Shown here one piece after another: positions 36,020 to 43,887 of a stretch of DNA of 64,000 nucleotides. Source of the stretch: an uncultured Odoribacter sp. GTDB lineage: Bacteria; Bacteroidota; Bacteroidia; Bacteroidales; Marinifilaceae. Both the position numbers and the translations under genes were made by a program. The notes beneath the pieces were generated by a model that was not told the DNA's origin, did not search any database, and saw only the letters and a program-made list of their open reading frames with translations. Each line of letters opens with the position of its first letter. Position 1 is the stretch's first letter. The DNA lies in NCBI GenBank assembly GCA_910588375.1, contig CAJUQA010000007.1:71034-135033 (forward strand), written 5' to 3'.

Positions 36020-36928
36020 ATGAAAAACGGCATTTTCAGAAATATCATATACAGTTTCATTGTAGCAGTCACGGTGTTCTCGGGAGCAAGTGCCCAAGAA
36101 AAACAACTGAAACTGGCACTTGAACGATATATCCGGTCCTGCTCTGCCGAAATCGGCGTAGCCGTAGTGACCGATAGAAAAGATACTATTTGTGTAAACA
36201 ATGAGTATCCCTATCTTATGAACAGCGTGATGAAATTATACCAAGCGATGGCAGTAGCCGCTGTTTTGCAGGCGCAGAAGATTTCAACCGATTCACTGCT
36301 TTGCATTCAAGAGAGTGAATTGCATCCCCGGACTTACAGCCCGATGCGGGAGGCTCATCCCTCCGGAAATTTTCAGATTCCCATCGCCGGATTGTTGAAA
36401 TATTCTTTGCAACAGAGCGATAATAACGCCTGTGACATTCTGTTCCACCATATTATTGGAATAGAGGCGACAGAAAGGTACATTCAAGGGTTAGGAATAA
36501 AGAATTTTGCCATCCGGGTAAATGAGCGGGATATGTACGAAAATCACGCAACGTCCTCCGAAAACTGGAATCATCCGTTATCGGCAGCATTGCTGATTAA
36601 CAAACTCTTCACGCAACAGTTGTATGAACCTGTCTATCAAAATTTGCTGACGGAAACATTGATTTCGTGCACGACCGGACAGAATCGTCTGACAAAACCG
36701 CTGTTACCCCAAAGAGCCGTTATCGGTCATAAAACGGGTACCGGTTTTTCTTCCCCAATGGGCTTGCCCCAAGGTATCAATGATGTCGGTTTTGTCCGGC
36801 TCCCCAATGGACGGCAGTATGCCATTGCCGTGTTTATAAAATCATCACCGTATGATATGCAGGCAACAGAGCAGATGATTGCCGATATTTCGGAAATTGT
36901 TTATATACATATTACGAATGACAATTAA
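36020..36928 (+). CDS. Class A beta-lactamase (subclass A2-like)
   Basis: A 302-aa exported enzyme from the ATG at 36020 with signal peptide MKNGIFRNII...SGASA. The serine beta-lactamase motifs are complete: S69-V-M-K72, S133-D-N135, a Glu at 169 in the omega-loop region (VNERDM...ENWNHP) and K238-T-G-T. The SDNNACD and ENW features point to the Bacteroidota-type A2 group (CfxA/CepA/PER-like). It should hydrolyse beta-lactams in the periplasm; the spectrum cannot be read. It sits between the ATPase gene (17 nt) and the double GNAT (TAATG overlap), so it depends on the repeat-flanked promoter. No mobile element is adjacent. Confidence 0.92.
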   Translation: MKNGIFRNIIYSFIVAVTVFSGASAQEKQLKLALERYIRSCSAEIGVAVVTDRKDTICVNNEYPYLMNSVMKLYQAMAVAAVLQAQKISTDSLLCIQESELHPRTYSPMREAHPSGNFQIPIAGLLKYSLQQSDNNACDILFHHIIGIEATERYIQGLGIKNFAIRVNERDMYENHATSSENWNHPLSAALLINKLFTQQLYEPVYQNLLTETLISCTTGQNRLTKPLLPQRAVIGHKTGTGFSSPMGLPQGINDVGFVRLPNGRQYAIAVFIKSSPYDMQATEQMIADISEIVYIHITNDN

Positions 36929-37806
36929 TGGAGATAAGATTAGAGACAATAAATAAAAAGCGTTTTCTGCCCCTTCTGCTGATAGGCGATGAGCAGGAAG
37001 ATATGATTGACCGTTATCTTTTATCGGGCGATTTATATGTGGGTGCCGTTTCCGGAAGAGATATGGCCGTATGTGTCGTCAGTCAAACAGGAAGGGATGC
37101 GGTGGAAATCAAAAATATAGCCGTATCGCCTTCTTTTCAACGCCAAGGCTACGGCAAAAAAATGATACAGTGGATTGAGAAACGATACCCGGGACGGATA
37201 ATCCAACTCGGAACAGGAGAAGTTCCTTCAACGATGAATTTTTACAAAGCCTGCGGGTTTTCTTTCTCCCATCGGATTCCGGATTTCTTTACCAATCATT
37301 ACGACCATGAAATCAAGGAAGACGGTATCGTATTGAAAGACATGATTTGTTTTCAAAAAGACTCTGCCATACGGGAATTTACAGACACAGCCCGATGGCA
37401 GGAATTGTTATCGATATGGGAAGCTGCCGTACGTGACAGCCATCATTTCCTTTCGGAAGAGGATATCGCTTTTTTTCGGGAGAAGATTCCGACAGAATAT
37501 TTGCCTTGTCTGAGTGTATTCGGTATAGAGAACGAACAGAAAGAACTCTGCGGATTCATGGCAGTGAGCGACGAAATGATAGAGATGCTTTTTATTCATC
37601 CTTCCGTCAAAGGAAAGGGCTACGGGAGCCGCTTGCTCCGCTTAGCCACCAAGGTCAAAGGGCTACGACGGGTAGATGTGAATGAAGAAAATCCGCAAGC
37701 ATTGGCATTCTATCAAAGCAGAGGTTTCAAAGTTACAGGCAGGGATGCCACCGACCCTTCGGGCAAACCTTTTCCGATTCTACATATGAGTCTGCAGAAG
37801 AAATAA
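36928..37806 (+). CDS. Tandem GNAT acetyltransferase (two GNAT domains)
   Basis: A 292-aa protein made of two GNAT folds. Domain 1 (about 1-145) has the acetyl-CoA motif AVSPSFQRQGYGKKMIQWIE and a GFSFSHRIPDFF tail. Domain 2 (about 150-292) has HPSVKGKGYGSRLLRLATK and QALAFYQSRGFKVTGRDATD, resembling YjaB-type enzymes. The substrates are unknown; small-molecule or antibiotic acetylation is possible but unproven. Its ATG shares one base with the beta-lactamase stop (TAATG), so the genes are translationally coupled. The fusion of two acetyltransferases is unusual but seen elsewhere in the family. Confidence 0.88.
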   Translation: MEIRLETINKKRFLPLLLIGDEQEDMIDRYLLSGDLYVGAVSGRDMAVCVVSQTGRDAVEIKNIAVSPSFQRQGYGKKMIQWIEKRYPGRIIQLGTGEVPSTMNFYKACGFSFSHRIPDFFTNHYDHEIKEDGIVLKDMICFQKDSAIREFTDTARWQELLSIWEAAVRDSHHFLSEEDIAFFREKIPTEYLPCLSVFGIENEQKELCGFMAVSDEMIEMLFIHPSVKGKGYGSRLLRLATKVKGLRRVDVNEENPQALAFYQSRGFKVTGRDATDPSGKPFPILHMSLQKK

Positions 37807-37869
37807 ACTACACACGTAAGGAAATTAATTGTATATTTATCCCACGGAAATATTTCATACTCTCAAATT

Positions 37870-38715
37870 ATGCAAAAAGACAACACTGCCGGAGAGAACC
37901 CGATGAAACTCATTTTTAATTATAATGATGTGTTTTACAGCTTTATTTATGACGACCTCAGCGGCTGTGTGCATCGTTCCCGCGAGTACGCCCTCAATTA
38001 TGTCTATTCGGGCGAAATGGTGCTGGACAATGGAGACGAGCAGATTCATGTCGGCAAGGGGGAATGTGTCTTTATTCCCCGCGACCACCACATTACAATG
38101 TATAAGCGGACGTGCAACGGGAAACGGTATTGCGGTATTTTCCTAATGTTTACGCGTACTTTCCTGCGTAAGATGTACGGACAATTCGGACAAGGCAGGT
38201 TTTCAATTTCCACTCCGAAACTCGATGCCGGGGTAATGAAACTGCCCCAAACCGTGGAATTGACCAGCCTTTTTGCTTCCATGACGCCCTATTTCAATCC
38301 GGAAGTAAAGCCTCAGGGCGATTTCATGCAGTTGAAAATGCAGGAAGGTCTGCTTGCCCTGTTGCATATTGACGAGCGGTTTGCCCCGACGCTTTTCGAT
38401 TTCAATGAGCCGTGGAAAATCGATATTCTGGATTTTATGAACGAAAATTACATGTATGAATTTTCGATGGAAGATGTGGCACACTACACGGGACGCAGCC
38501 TTGCCACTTTCAAGCGGGACTTTAAGAAAATCAGCGACCTAACTCCCGAAAAATGGCTGATACGCAAACGACTGGAAGTCGCCTATAACAAGCTAAAAGA
38601 AGGTGGTAAAAAGATCGTGGACGTCTACGCCGAAGTGGGATTCAAGAACCCGTCGCATTTTTCCACTGCTTTCAAAAAACAGTACGGCATCTCTCCTACC
38701 GCTATCTTTGCATAG
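37870..38715 (+). CDS. AraC family transcriptional regulator
   Basis: A 281-aa regulator with an N-terminal cupin-like sensing domain (VYSGEMVLDNGDEQIHVGKG, then ECVFIPRDHH) and a C-terminal AraC double HTH (SMEDVAHYTGRSLATFKRDF and IVDVYAEVGFKNPSHFSTAF, ending YGISPTAIFA). It precedes a GNAT, a hydrolase and a nitroreductase on the same strand. Because AraC proteins often bind direct repeats, the repeats at 39239-39282 before the hydrolase are a candidate target. The effector is unknown. Confidence 0.93.
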   Translation: MQKDNTAGENPMKLIFNYNDVFYSFIYDDLSGCVHRSREYALNYVYSGEMVLDNGDEQIHVGKGECVFIPRDHHITMYKRTCNGKRYCGIFLMFTRTFLRKMYGQFGQGRFSISTPKLDAGVMKLPQTVELTSLFASMTPYFNPEVKPQGDFMQLKMQEGLLALLHIDERFAPTLFDFNEPWKIDILDFMNENYMYEFSMEDVAHYTGRSLATFKRDFKKISDLTPEKWLIRKRLEVAYNKLKEGGKKIVDVYAEVGFKNPSHFSTAFKKQYGISPTAIFA

Positions 38716-38733
38716 GCTCATAAAAAATATCGT

Positions 38734-39222
38734 ATGGAAGAAACAAGTTACTCATACACTTTCCGGACTTTAACCACTGAGGATATTTCTGCAATACGAG
38801 AACTTTTCCGCTCGACGGTGTTGACGGTAAATAGACAAGATTATACCCAAGAAGAAGTCACAGACTGGGCATCATGCGGTGATGACACGAAACATTGGGA
38901 AAAACTATTGTCCGGTTTATATTTCATAGCTGCTTTGGACGACAAAGAAAATATAGCCGGATTCGCCTCTATCAGTGATGATGGCTATTTGCATTCTATG
39001 TTTGTACATAAGGATTGGCAAAGAAAAGGCGTCGCTTCCGCACTTCTTACAAAAATGGAAGAATACGCCACCACACACGGTGTAATGGAAATCACTTCAG
39101 AAGTAAGCATCACCGCCCGCCCGTTTTTTGAAAAACACGGATTCGTCGTGAAGAAAGAACAAATGAGACGGGCAAACCGACTATACCTGAAAAACTATGT
39201 CATGACAAAAACGATATATTGA
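38734..39222 (+). CDS. GNAT family N-acetyltransferase (YafP-like)
   Basis: A single-domain GNAT of 162 aa with the acetyl-CoA-binding MFVHKDWQRKGVASALLTKM motif and the C-terminal ARPFFEKHGFVVKKEQMRR typical of YafP/ElaA-type enzymes. Cytoplasmic; substrate unknown. It begins 18 nt after the AraC gene, so the two are probably co-transcribed. Confidence 0.9.
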   Translation: MEETSYSYTFRTLTTEDISAIRELFRSTVLTVNRQDYTQEEVTDWASCGDDTKHWEKLLSGLYFIAALDDKENIAGFASISDDGYLHSMFVHKDWQRKGVASALLTKMEEYATTHGVMEITSEVSITARPFFEKHGFVVKKEQMRRANRLYLKNYVMTKTIY

Positions 39223-39238
39223 GCATAAATCGACTTGT

Positions 39239-39282
39239 TTGAGCCTTTCAGTAATTTCATTTGAGCTTTGCAGTAATGTCCC
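39239..39282 (+). repeat. Two adjacent 22-bp direct repeats upstream of the hydrolase gene
   Basis: Copies at 39239-39260 and 39261-39282 match at 17 of 22 positions, sharing TTGAGC and CAGTAAT. They lie 17 bp upstream of the -7 element at 39299-39306. The layout fits an AraC-type operator, and an AraC gene lies 0.5 kb upstream. Confidence 0.6.
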
Positions 39283-39298
39283 TCCGGCTTTATCACAC

Positions 39299-39306
39299 TA
39301 TTTTTG
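39299..39306 (+). promoter_or_regulatory. -7 element for the hydrolase gene
   Basis: TATTTTTG matches TAnnTTTG, 37 bp upstream of the ATG at 39344. No -33 TTTG at normal spacing, which would suit an activator-dependent promoter. Confidence 0.5.
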
Positions 39307-39343
39307 TATGGCAAAGCATAGAAAACATTTAAGTTATAGCAAT

Positions 39344-40414
39344 ATGAAAACAGTCATGAAATCCGTAACCGTAACTGCCTTTGCGTGTATCATCGCGCTT
39401 ACAGGCTGTACGAATTGTAAAACGAATCTCAAAACAAGTGATAATATGGAAACTTTGAATCTTACTCAGGAGTGGGACAAGACGTTCCCGCAAAGCGACA
39501 AGGTAAACCACCGCAAGGTGACTTTCCGCAACCGTTACGGCATTACGCTTGCCGCCGATTTGTATGAACCCCGGAATGCCGAAGGAAAACTGGCAGCAAT
39601 AGCCGTCAGCGGTCCGTTCGGTGCCGTCAAAGAGCAGGCAGCCGGATTGTATGCCCAAACGATGGCGGAACGCGGATTCCTTACGCTGGCTTTCGACCCT
39701 TCGTTCACCGGTGAGAGCGGCGGCGAGCCGCGCTATGTGGCATCACCCGATATTAACACAGAGGATTTCAGTGCAGCGGTGGACTATCTCAGCATCCTTC
39801 CCAATGTAGATACAGATCGCATCGGTATTATCGGTATATGCGGCTGGGGCGGATTTGCCCTGAATGCTGCCGCCATCGATACACGCATCAAAGCAACGGT
39901 AGCCTCCACAATGTACGATATGAGCCGCGTCAATGTCAAAGGCTATTTTGACTCCATGACCGCCGACGAACGATATAAATTGCGCAAGCAACTGAATGCA
40001 CAACGCACAGAGGATTACCGTCAAGGCAAGTATGCCCTTGCCGGCGGTGTCATTGACCCGCTGCCCGACGATGCTCCGCAATTTGTAAAAGATTATTACG
40101 CTTATTACAAAACACCGCGCGGCTATCATAAACGCTCGCTCAATTCCAACAAAGGATGGAACAAGACATCCTCGCTTTCTTTCCTCAATGCCCCCCTTCT
40201 CACATACAGCGATGAAATCCGCAACGCCGTACTTCTTATTCACGGCGAAAAGGCTCACTCCCGCTATTTCAGCGAAGATGCCTTCAAGAAATTAACTGGC
40301 AACAATAAAGAGCTAATGATTATTCCCGGAGCCAGTCATGTGGATTTATACGACAATACGGAAGCTATTCCTTTCGGGAAATTGGAAGTATTCTTTAAAG
40401 AGAATCTACAATAG
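39344..40414 (+). CDS. Alpha/beta hydrolase (DLH-like), predicted lipoprotein
   Basis: A 356-aa protein from the ATG at 39344. The N-terminal lipoprotein signal ends at C22 (CIIALTGC). The hydrolase domain has a nucleophile elbow G-I-C166-G-W-G-G with cysteine in place of serine, as in dienelactone hydrolases, and a late catalytic His in PGASHVDLYD. It is annotated elsewhere as an alpha/beta hydrolase of unknown substrate. A second Met at residue 35 (METLNLTQEWD) could give a cytoplasmic form. It has its own promoter and is followed by the nitroreductase gene with a separate promoter. Confidence 0.88.
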   Translation: MKTVMKSVTVTAFACIIALTGCTNCKTNLKTSDNMETLNLTQEWDKTFPQSDKVNHRKVTFRNRYGITLAADLYEPRNAEGKLAAIAVSGPFGAVKEQAAGLYAQTMAERGFLTLAFDPSFTGESGGEPRYVASPDINTEDFSAAVDYLSILPNVDTDRIGIIGICGWGGFALNAAAIDTRIKATVASTMYDMSRVNVKGYFDSMTADERYKLRKQLNAQRTEDYRQGKYALAGGVIDPLPDDAPQFVKDYYAYYKTPRGYHKRSLNSNKGWNKTSSLSFLNAPLLTYSDEIRNAVLLIHGEKAHSRYFSEDAFKKLTGNNKELMIIPGASHVDLYDNTEAIPFGKLEVFFKENLQ

Positions 40415-40425
40415 TCATAACGACG

Positions 40426-40457
40426 TTTGCAAGGATAGAAAGAAGAATATATCTTTG
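40426..40457 (+). promoter_or_regulatory. Promoter of the nitroreductase gene
   Basis: TTTG at 40426-40429, a 20-bp spacer and TATCTTTG at 40450-40457 form a near-ideal Bacteroidota promoter, 31 bp before the ATG at 40489. Confidence 0.75.
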
Positions 40458-40488
40458 CCAACAGGAAAATTTACAAATATTCTGAGTC

Positions 40489-41100
40489 ATGAAAACAAAA
40501 TACACTATTTTATTATCAGCTCTATTACTGGCATTTATAAGCTCTTGTTCAGATGTTAAAACAGAAAATAATATGAAAGAAGAGGCCGTTTTGGAAATGT
40601 TGAAAACACGCCGGGCCATCCGTGCTTACCAAGATAAAATGCCTGAGAAAGAATTGATTGCAAAGGTGGTGGAAGCCGGTACATATGCCCCCACCGGCAT
40701 GGGGCAACAATCGCCCGTCATTGTAGCTATTACGAACAAGGAGGTACGCAACCGATTGTCACAACTCAACGCCCAGGTCATGGGAAGAGACGCCGACCCC
40801 TTCTATGGTGCGCCGGTCATACTGGTGGTATTGGCCGATAAGCAATATCCCACTTATTTGTATGACGGTTCGTTGGTCATGGGCAATCTGTTGAACGCAG
40901 CACATGCAGTAGGATTAGGCAGTTGCTGGATACACCGGGCCAAAGAGGTTTTCGATAGTCCCGAAGGTAAAGCCCTTCTCAAAGAGTGGGGTCTTGAAGG
41001 AGAATATGAAGGTATCGGAAACTGCATCCTCGGTTACAGCGCACAGGAAGCACCGCTCCCCAAACCACGCAAAGCAGATTATGTGATACACGTGGATTGA
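40489..41100 (+). CDS. Nitroreductase family protein with a lipoprotein signal
   Basis: A 203-aa FMN-dependent oxidoreductase with family motifs LKTRRAIRAYQDK, TYAPTGMGQQSP and GLGSCWIHRAKEVF. From the ATG at 40489 it begins with a lipoprotein signal ending at C20 (LLAFISSC), which is odd for an enzyme that normally works in the cytoplasm with NAD(P)H. An internal ATG at 40573 (MKEEAVLEML) would give a cytoplasmic form. The preceding hydrolase has the same layout. The promoter spacing favours the long form. Candidate roles are reduction of nitroaromatics or quinones. Confidence 0.88.
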   Translation: MKTKYTILLSALLLAFISSCSDVKTENNMKEEAVLEMLKTRRAIRAYQDKMPEKELIAKVVEAGTYAPTGMGQQSPVIVAITNKEVRNRLSQLNAQVMGRDADPFYGAPVILVVLADKQYPTYLYDGSLVMGNLLNAAHAVGLGSCWIHRAKEVFDSPEGKALLKEWGLEGEYEGIGNCILGYSAQEAPLPKPRKADYVIHVD

Positions 41101-41129
41101 TCTGTATCCGGCTATAATGCCGGAAAATT

Positions 41130-41927
41130 CTATTTTAATTCAAAATCATCCCTGTCATCAAGAACAGCAAATTTTTTACGGAACGTTATTAATGTTTCCA
41201 AATTCAGGTCTGCTACCAGGATTTCTTCTTTTCCTGCACAAGCAGACCTGACAATTTCTCCTTTCGCATCAATCAAAGCTGAATCACCGGCATATTGCAA
41301 TCCGGCATTATCCGTACCAACACAATTTACACCCGCCACATAACACTGGTTTTCTATTGCCCTTGCCCGCAGCAAAGTTTGCCATACATTCCGTCTTGAC
41401 GCCGGCCAATTAGCCACGTAGACTGCCAGGTCATATCCTTCCGCATTACGACTCCACACCGGAAAACGCAAATCATAACATATAAAAGCCGCTATTTTCA
41501 CGCCTTTATATTCAAATACCAGCCGCTTCCGTCCCGGTATAAAATATTCATTCTCGCCCCCCATCCGGAAACAATGCCGTTTGTCGTAATATTTCACATC
41601 TCCATCCGGGAAAGCAGCTATCAGCCGGTTATAATAACATTCTCCCTCCCGACATACCGTCGAGCCCATGATCAAGGCTCCCGTTTCGCATGCCCATTCC
41701 TGCATTTTCCGCCTCACTTCCTCGTAATAGCCGGCGATTCTATCCCGTTCGGCTTTCATCGCTTCCGCTTCCCGCTTTACCATCATTGCCCCGGCAGGAA
41801 ACATCTCCGGCAAAAGAATAATATCCCTGCCATTACAATCTTTCATCTTCCGGCTAAAATCACTCAAATTCCGCTCCACATTTCCCCAAACCAAAGAAGA
41901 TTGCACCAATGCTATTTTCAAATCCAT
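41130..41927 (-). CDS. Carbon-nitrogen hydrolase, omega-amidase (Nit2/YafV-like)
   Basis: A 265-aa nitrilase-superfamily enzyme with the Glu-Lys-Cys triad E41 (LLPEMF), K116 (YYDKRHCF) and C150 (FICYDLRFP). The MFPAG and DKRHCFRMGGE contexts match the omega-amidase subgroup, which hydrolyses alpha-ketoglutaramate and alpha-ketosuccinamate (metabolite repair). It starts 3 nt after the dipeptidase stop, so the two are co-transcribed with the upstream acyltransferase. Confidence 0.92.
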   Translation of the reverse strand: MDLKIALVQSSLVWGNVERNLSDFSRKMKDCNGRDIILLPEMFPAGAMMVKREAEAMKAERDRIAGYYEEVRRKMQEWACETGALIMGSTVCREGECYYNRLIAAFPDGDVKYYDKRHCFRMGGENEYFIPGRKRLVFEYKGVKIAAFICYDLRFPVWSRNAEGYDLAVYVANWPASRRNVWQTLLRARAIENQCYVAGVNCVGTDNAGLQYAGDSALIDAKGEIVRSACAGKEEILVADLNLETLITFRKKFAVLDDRDDFELK

Positions 41928-41930
41928 ATT

Positions 41931-42695
41931 TCATTCTATTAGCTTCAGACATACCCTTGCTTCTTGCCGGCTCATCCAGTTAAAATGCCACCATTCACCA
42001 GGCAACACCTTGAATCCGGCTTTTAGCATCACTTCCCGCAACAACAAACGGTTTTTTACCTGCAATTCCATCAGCAATCCCGCCTCCATCAGTTCCGCTT
42101 CCAAATCCACCCGCGCCTTTCTGTCGAATTCATCAAATCCGCATCCCATATCCAAAGGCTGTCCGGAAGCATCCACTACCGATACATCCACAGCCGCTCC
42201 ATAATTATGCAATCCGCCTCCCTTCGCCGGATTACTCACAAAATTTTGCCAGGAAGTACCTTTTACCCTGTCCCACATTTTCTGCTGTACAGCCATTGGA
42301 CGGGCAGCATCATACACAATTAAACTCCTGTCGGGATGTATTTTCCTCAATTCCCGCTGAGCCACGGCCAAAGCCTTTGCTGCTTCGGGCAATAAATAAG
42401 CTTTATGTAAATCTTTATACAATACCCTCCCCATAAAGTTGGACGAATCCGCATACTTCAAATGCACCTGAATCGTCGCATCTATTTTCTGGACATCCAC
42501 CAAACCGCACTCTTTCATTTTCCGTTCCGATTCCGAGAGCAGCCAGCCTTTGTTCCAAAGCGAATCAGGCAGTAGCAAGGAATCTTCCACCGTCACCAGA
42601 GTCCGTCCCTCTATTACATTTTGCTCCCTCCGCCCTTGACAAGCCAACAGGGCTACCAAGAGCATTCCCACTCCTATGTAAACGACAAACTTCAA
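41931..42695 (-). CDS. VanX/DdpX-like D-Ala-D-Ala dipeptidase, predicted lipoprotein
   Basis: The zinc peptidase motifs are clear: HNYGAAVDVSVVD (SxHxxGxAxD type) and GEWWHFNW. Members cleave D-Ala-D-Ala or related peptidoglycan-derived dipeptides. I start it at a TTG at 42695, giving MKFVVYIGVG...LLAC, a lipoprotein signal ending at C19. The longer ATG frame from 42767 overlaps the acyltransferase by 44 nt and adds a charged N-terminal tail. No vanHA genes are near, so cell-wall turnover or peptide feeding is likelier than vancomycin resistance. Confidence 0.85.
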   Translation of the reverse strand: MKFVVYIGVGMLLVALLACQGRREQNVIEGRTLVTVEDSLLLPDSLWNKGWLLSESERKMKECGLVDVQKIDATIQVHLKYADSSNFMGRVLYKDLHKAYLLPEAAKALAVAQRELRKIHPDRSLIVYDAARPMAVQQKMWDRVKGTSWQNFVSNPAKGGGLHNYGAAVDVSVVDASGQPLDMGCGFDEFDRKARVDLEAELMEAGLLMELQVKNRLLLREVMLKAGFKVLPGEWWHFNWMSRQEARVCLKLIE

Positions 42696-42723
42696 AACAT
42701 CTATTTTATCCGTTCCGACAAAC

Positions 42724-43272
42724 TCATTCTCCCCAGGAAAATTTCTCCGGATGCCGGGGATTCGCATCCTTATACGTCTCCATTATGGTCTTCATGTCCG
42801 CCTCTACGTCGCCTGTCGTCCAAAAAATCGGACCTACTTCACAAAATTTTTCCTTGTAATCAATTCTTCCCAGATAAACCGGTATTCCGGCAGCCCGAGC
42901 TATCACCAGAAAACCTTTTTTCCATTTTTTCCGCCGACTGCGGCTACCTTCGGGCGTAATACACAAATACATGGAATCCCGTTTCTTAAATTCCGTCACC
43001 ATCTGTTCCACCAAATGGCTGTCTTTCTTTCCACGGTCCACAGGTATCACCCGCAAAGCCCGCAGAATCATTCCCAACGGAAAAAAGAAAAATTCCTTTT
43101 TCATCAGGATATAAGCCGGAATTCCCTGACTCAAAAAGGCCAGTTCCCCCCACACGAAATCCCAATTGGACGTATGCGGCACCGAGATAATGACCGCCTT
43201 CTTCTCCTTCGGCAATTCCCCCCGGTAGTGCCATCCGCCCAACCACATGATAAAACGAGCAACATATTTCAT
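42724..43272 (-). CDS. 1-acylglycerol-3-phosphate acyltransferase-like protein (PlsC fold)
   Basis: A 182-aa acyltransferase with the catalytic HTSNWDF (HX4D) and the acceptor-binding ITPEGSRSRRKKWKKGF motif, plus GMILRALRVIPVDRG. It is short and has one N-terminal hydrophobic stretch, so it is membrane-associated. The acyl acceptor is uncertain; lysophosphatidate is the default for the family. It leads a three-gene minus-strand set with the dipeptidase and omega-amidase. Confidence 0.87.
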   Translation of the reverse strand: MKYVARFIMWLGGWHYRGELPKEKKAVIISVPHTSNWDFVWGELAFLSQGIPAYILMKKEFFFFPLGMILRALRVIPVDRGKKDSHLVEQMVTEFKKRDSMYLCITPEGSRSRRKKWKKGFLVIARAAGIPVYLGRIDYKEKFCEVGPIFWTTGDVEADMKTIMETYKDANPRHPEKFSWGE

Positions 43273-43453
43273 AAGCTAAAATTTATATTCAAACCAATTT
43301 TTTCATCCGACAATCATATTACGAGCCCAAAATTATTTATTATCCGTAAAATACCATAACATTCATTCAAAATCTGACACGTTCCCCGACTGCATACAAA
43401 CTGTCATGCCGTATTTTTCCGTCCGATATATTTTTACTTTTCATTTTTTCTCT

Positions 43454-43461
43454 TACCTTTG
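43454..43461 (+). promoter_or_regulatory. -7 element for rplU-rpmA
   Basis: TACCTTTG matches TAnnTTTG, leaving a leader of roughly 75 nt before the rplU ATG. The 272-bp gap 43273-43544 holds this promoter and the leader hairpin; I see no other feature there. Confidence 0.6.
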
Positions 43462-43482
43462 CACCACGAAAATTTATCCTCA

Positions 43483-43516
43483 GGGGTACAACAAGCAGAT
43501 CCGAGGGTCTCACCCC
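43483..43516 (+). promoter_or_regulatory. Possible structured rplU (L21) leader
   Basis: Within the leader, GGGGT (43483-43487) can pair with ACCCC (43512-43516) and an inner AGATC can pair with GGTCT around CGAG. This may be an L21-type autoregulatory leader. Support is only from pairing, with no covariation. Confidence 0.35.
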
Positions 43517-43544
43517 ATGGTATTAACTTAATAAACAATCTACA

Positions 43545-43856
43545 ATGTACGCAATTGTTGAAATCGCAGGACAGCAGTTTAAAGTTGAAAAAGACCGCAA
43601 AGTGTATGTCCATCGTCTGGACGCAGAAGAAGGCGCTCAGGTTGAATTTGAAAACGTGCTTCTGGTTGACAATGACGGAAGCGTGAAAATCGGTACGCCG
43701 AAAGTAGAAGGCGCTAAAGTTACCGCAAAAGTATTGGCTCACGTAAAAGCCGATAAGGTTATCATCTTCAAGAAAAGAAGAAGAAAAACTTATGAAAAGA
43801 AAAGAGGTCATCGCCAATGTATGACACAGATCCAGATTGAAGCTATCAATGCTTAA
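43545..43856 (+). CDS. rplU: 50S ribosomal protein L21
   Basis: A 103-aa ribosomal protein with MYAIVEIAGQQFKVEKDRKV, the conserved FKKRRRKTYEKKRGHRQ and QIQIEAI near the end. It binds 23S rRNA in the large subunit. It is followed 31 nt later by rpmA, the near-universal L21-L27 pair. A structured leader may control the operon. Confidence 0.98.
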   Translation: MYAIVEIAGQQFKVEKDRKVYVHRLDAEEGAQVEFENVLLVDNDGSVKIGTPKVEGAKVTAKVLAHVKADKVIIFKKRRRKTYEKKRGHRQCMTQIQIEAINA

Positions 43857-43887
43857 TTTATTTTGTAACCTCTAAAATTAAAACGAT

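Noticed and set aside
41931..42767. Vancomycin-resistance cluster
   Set aside because: A VanX-like dipeptidase is present but there is no vanH, D-Ala-D-Lac ligase or VanRS nearby.
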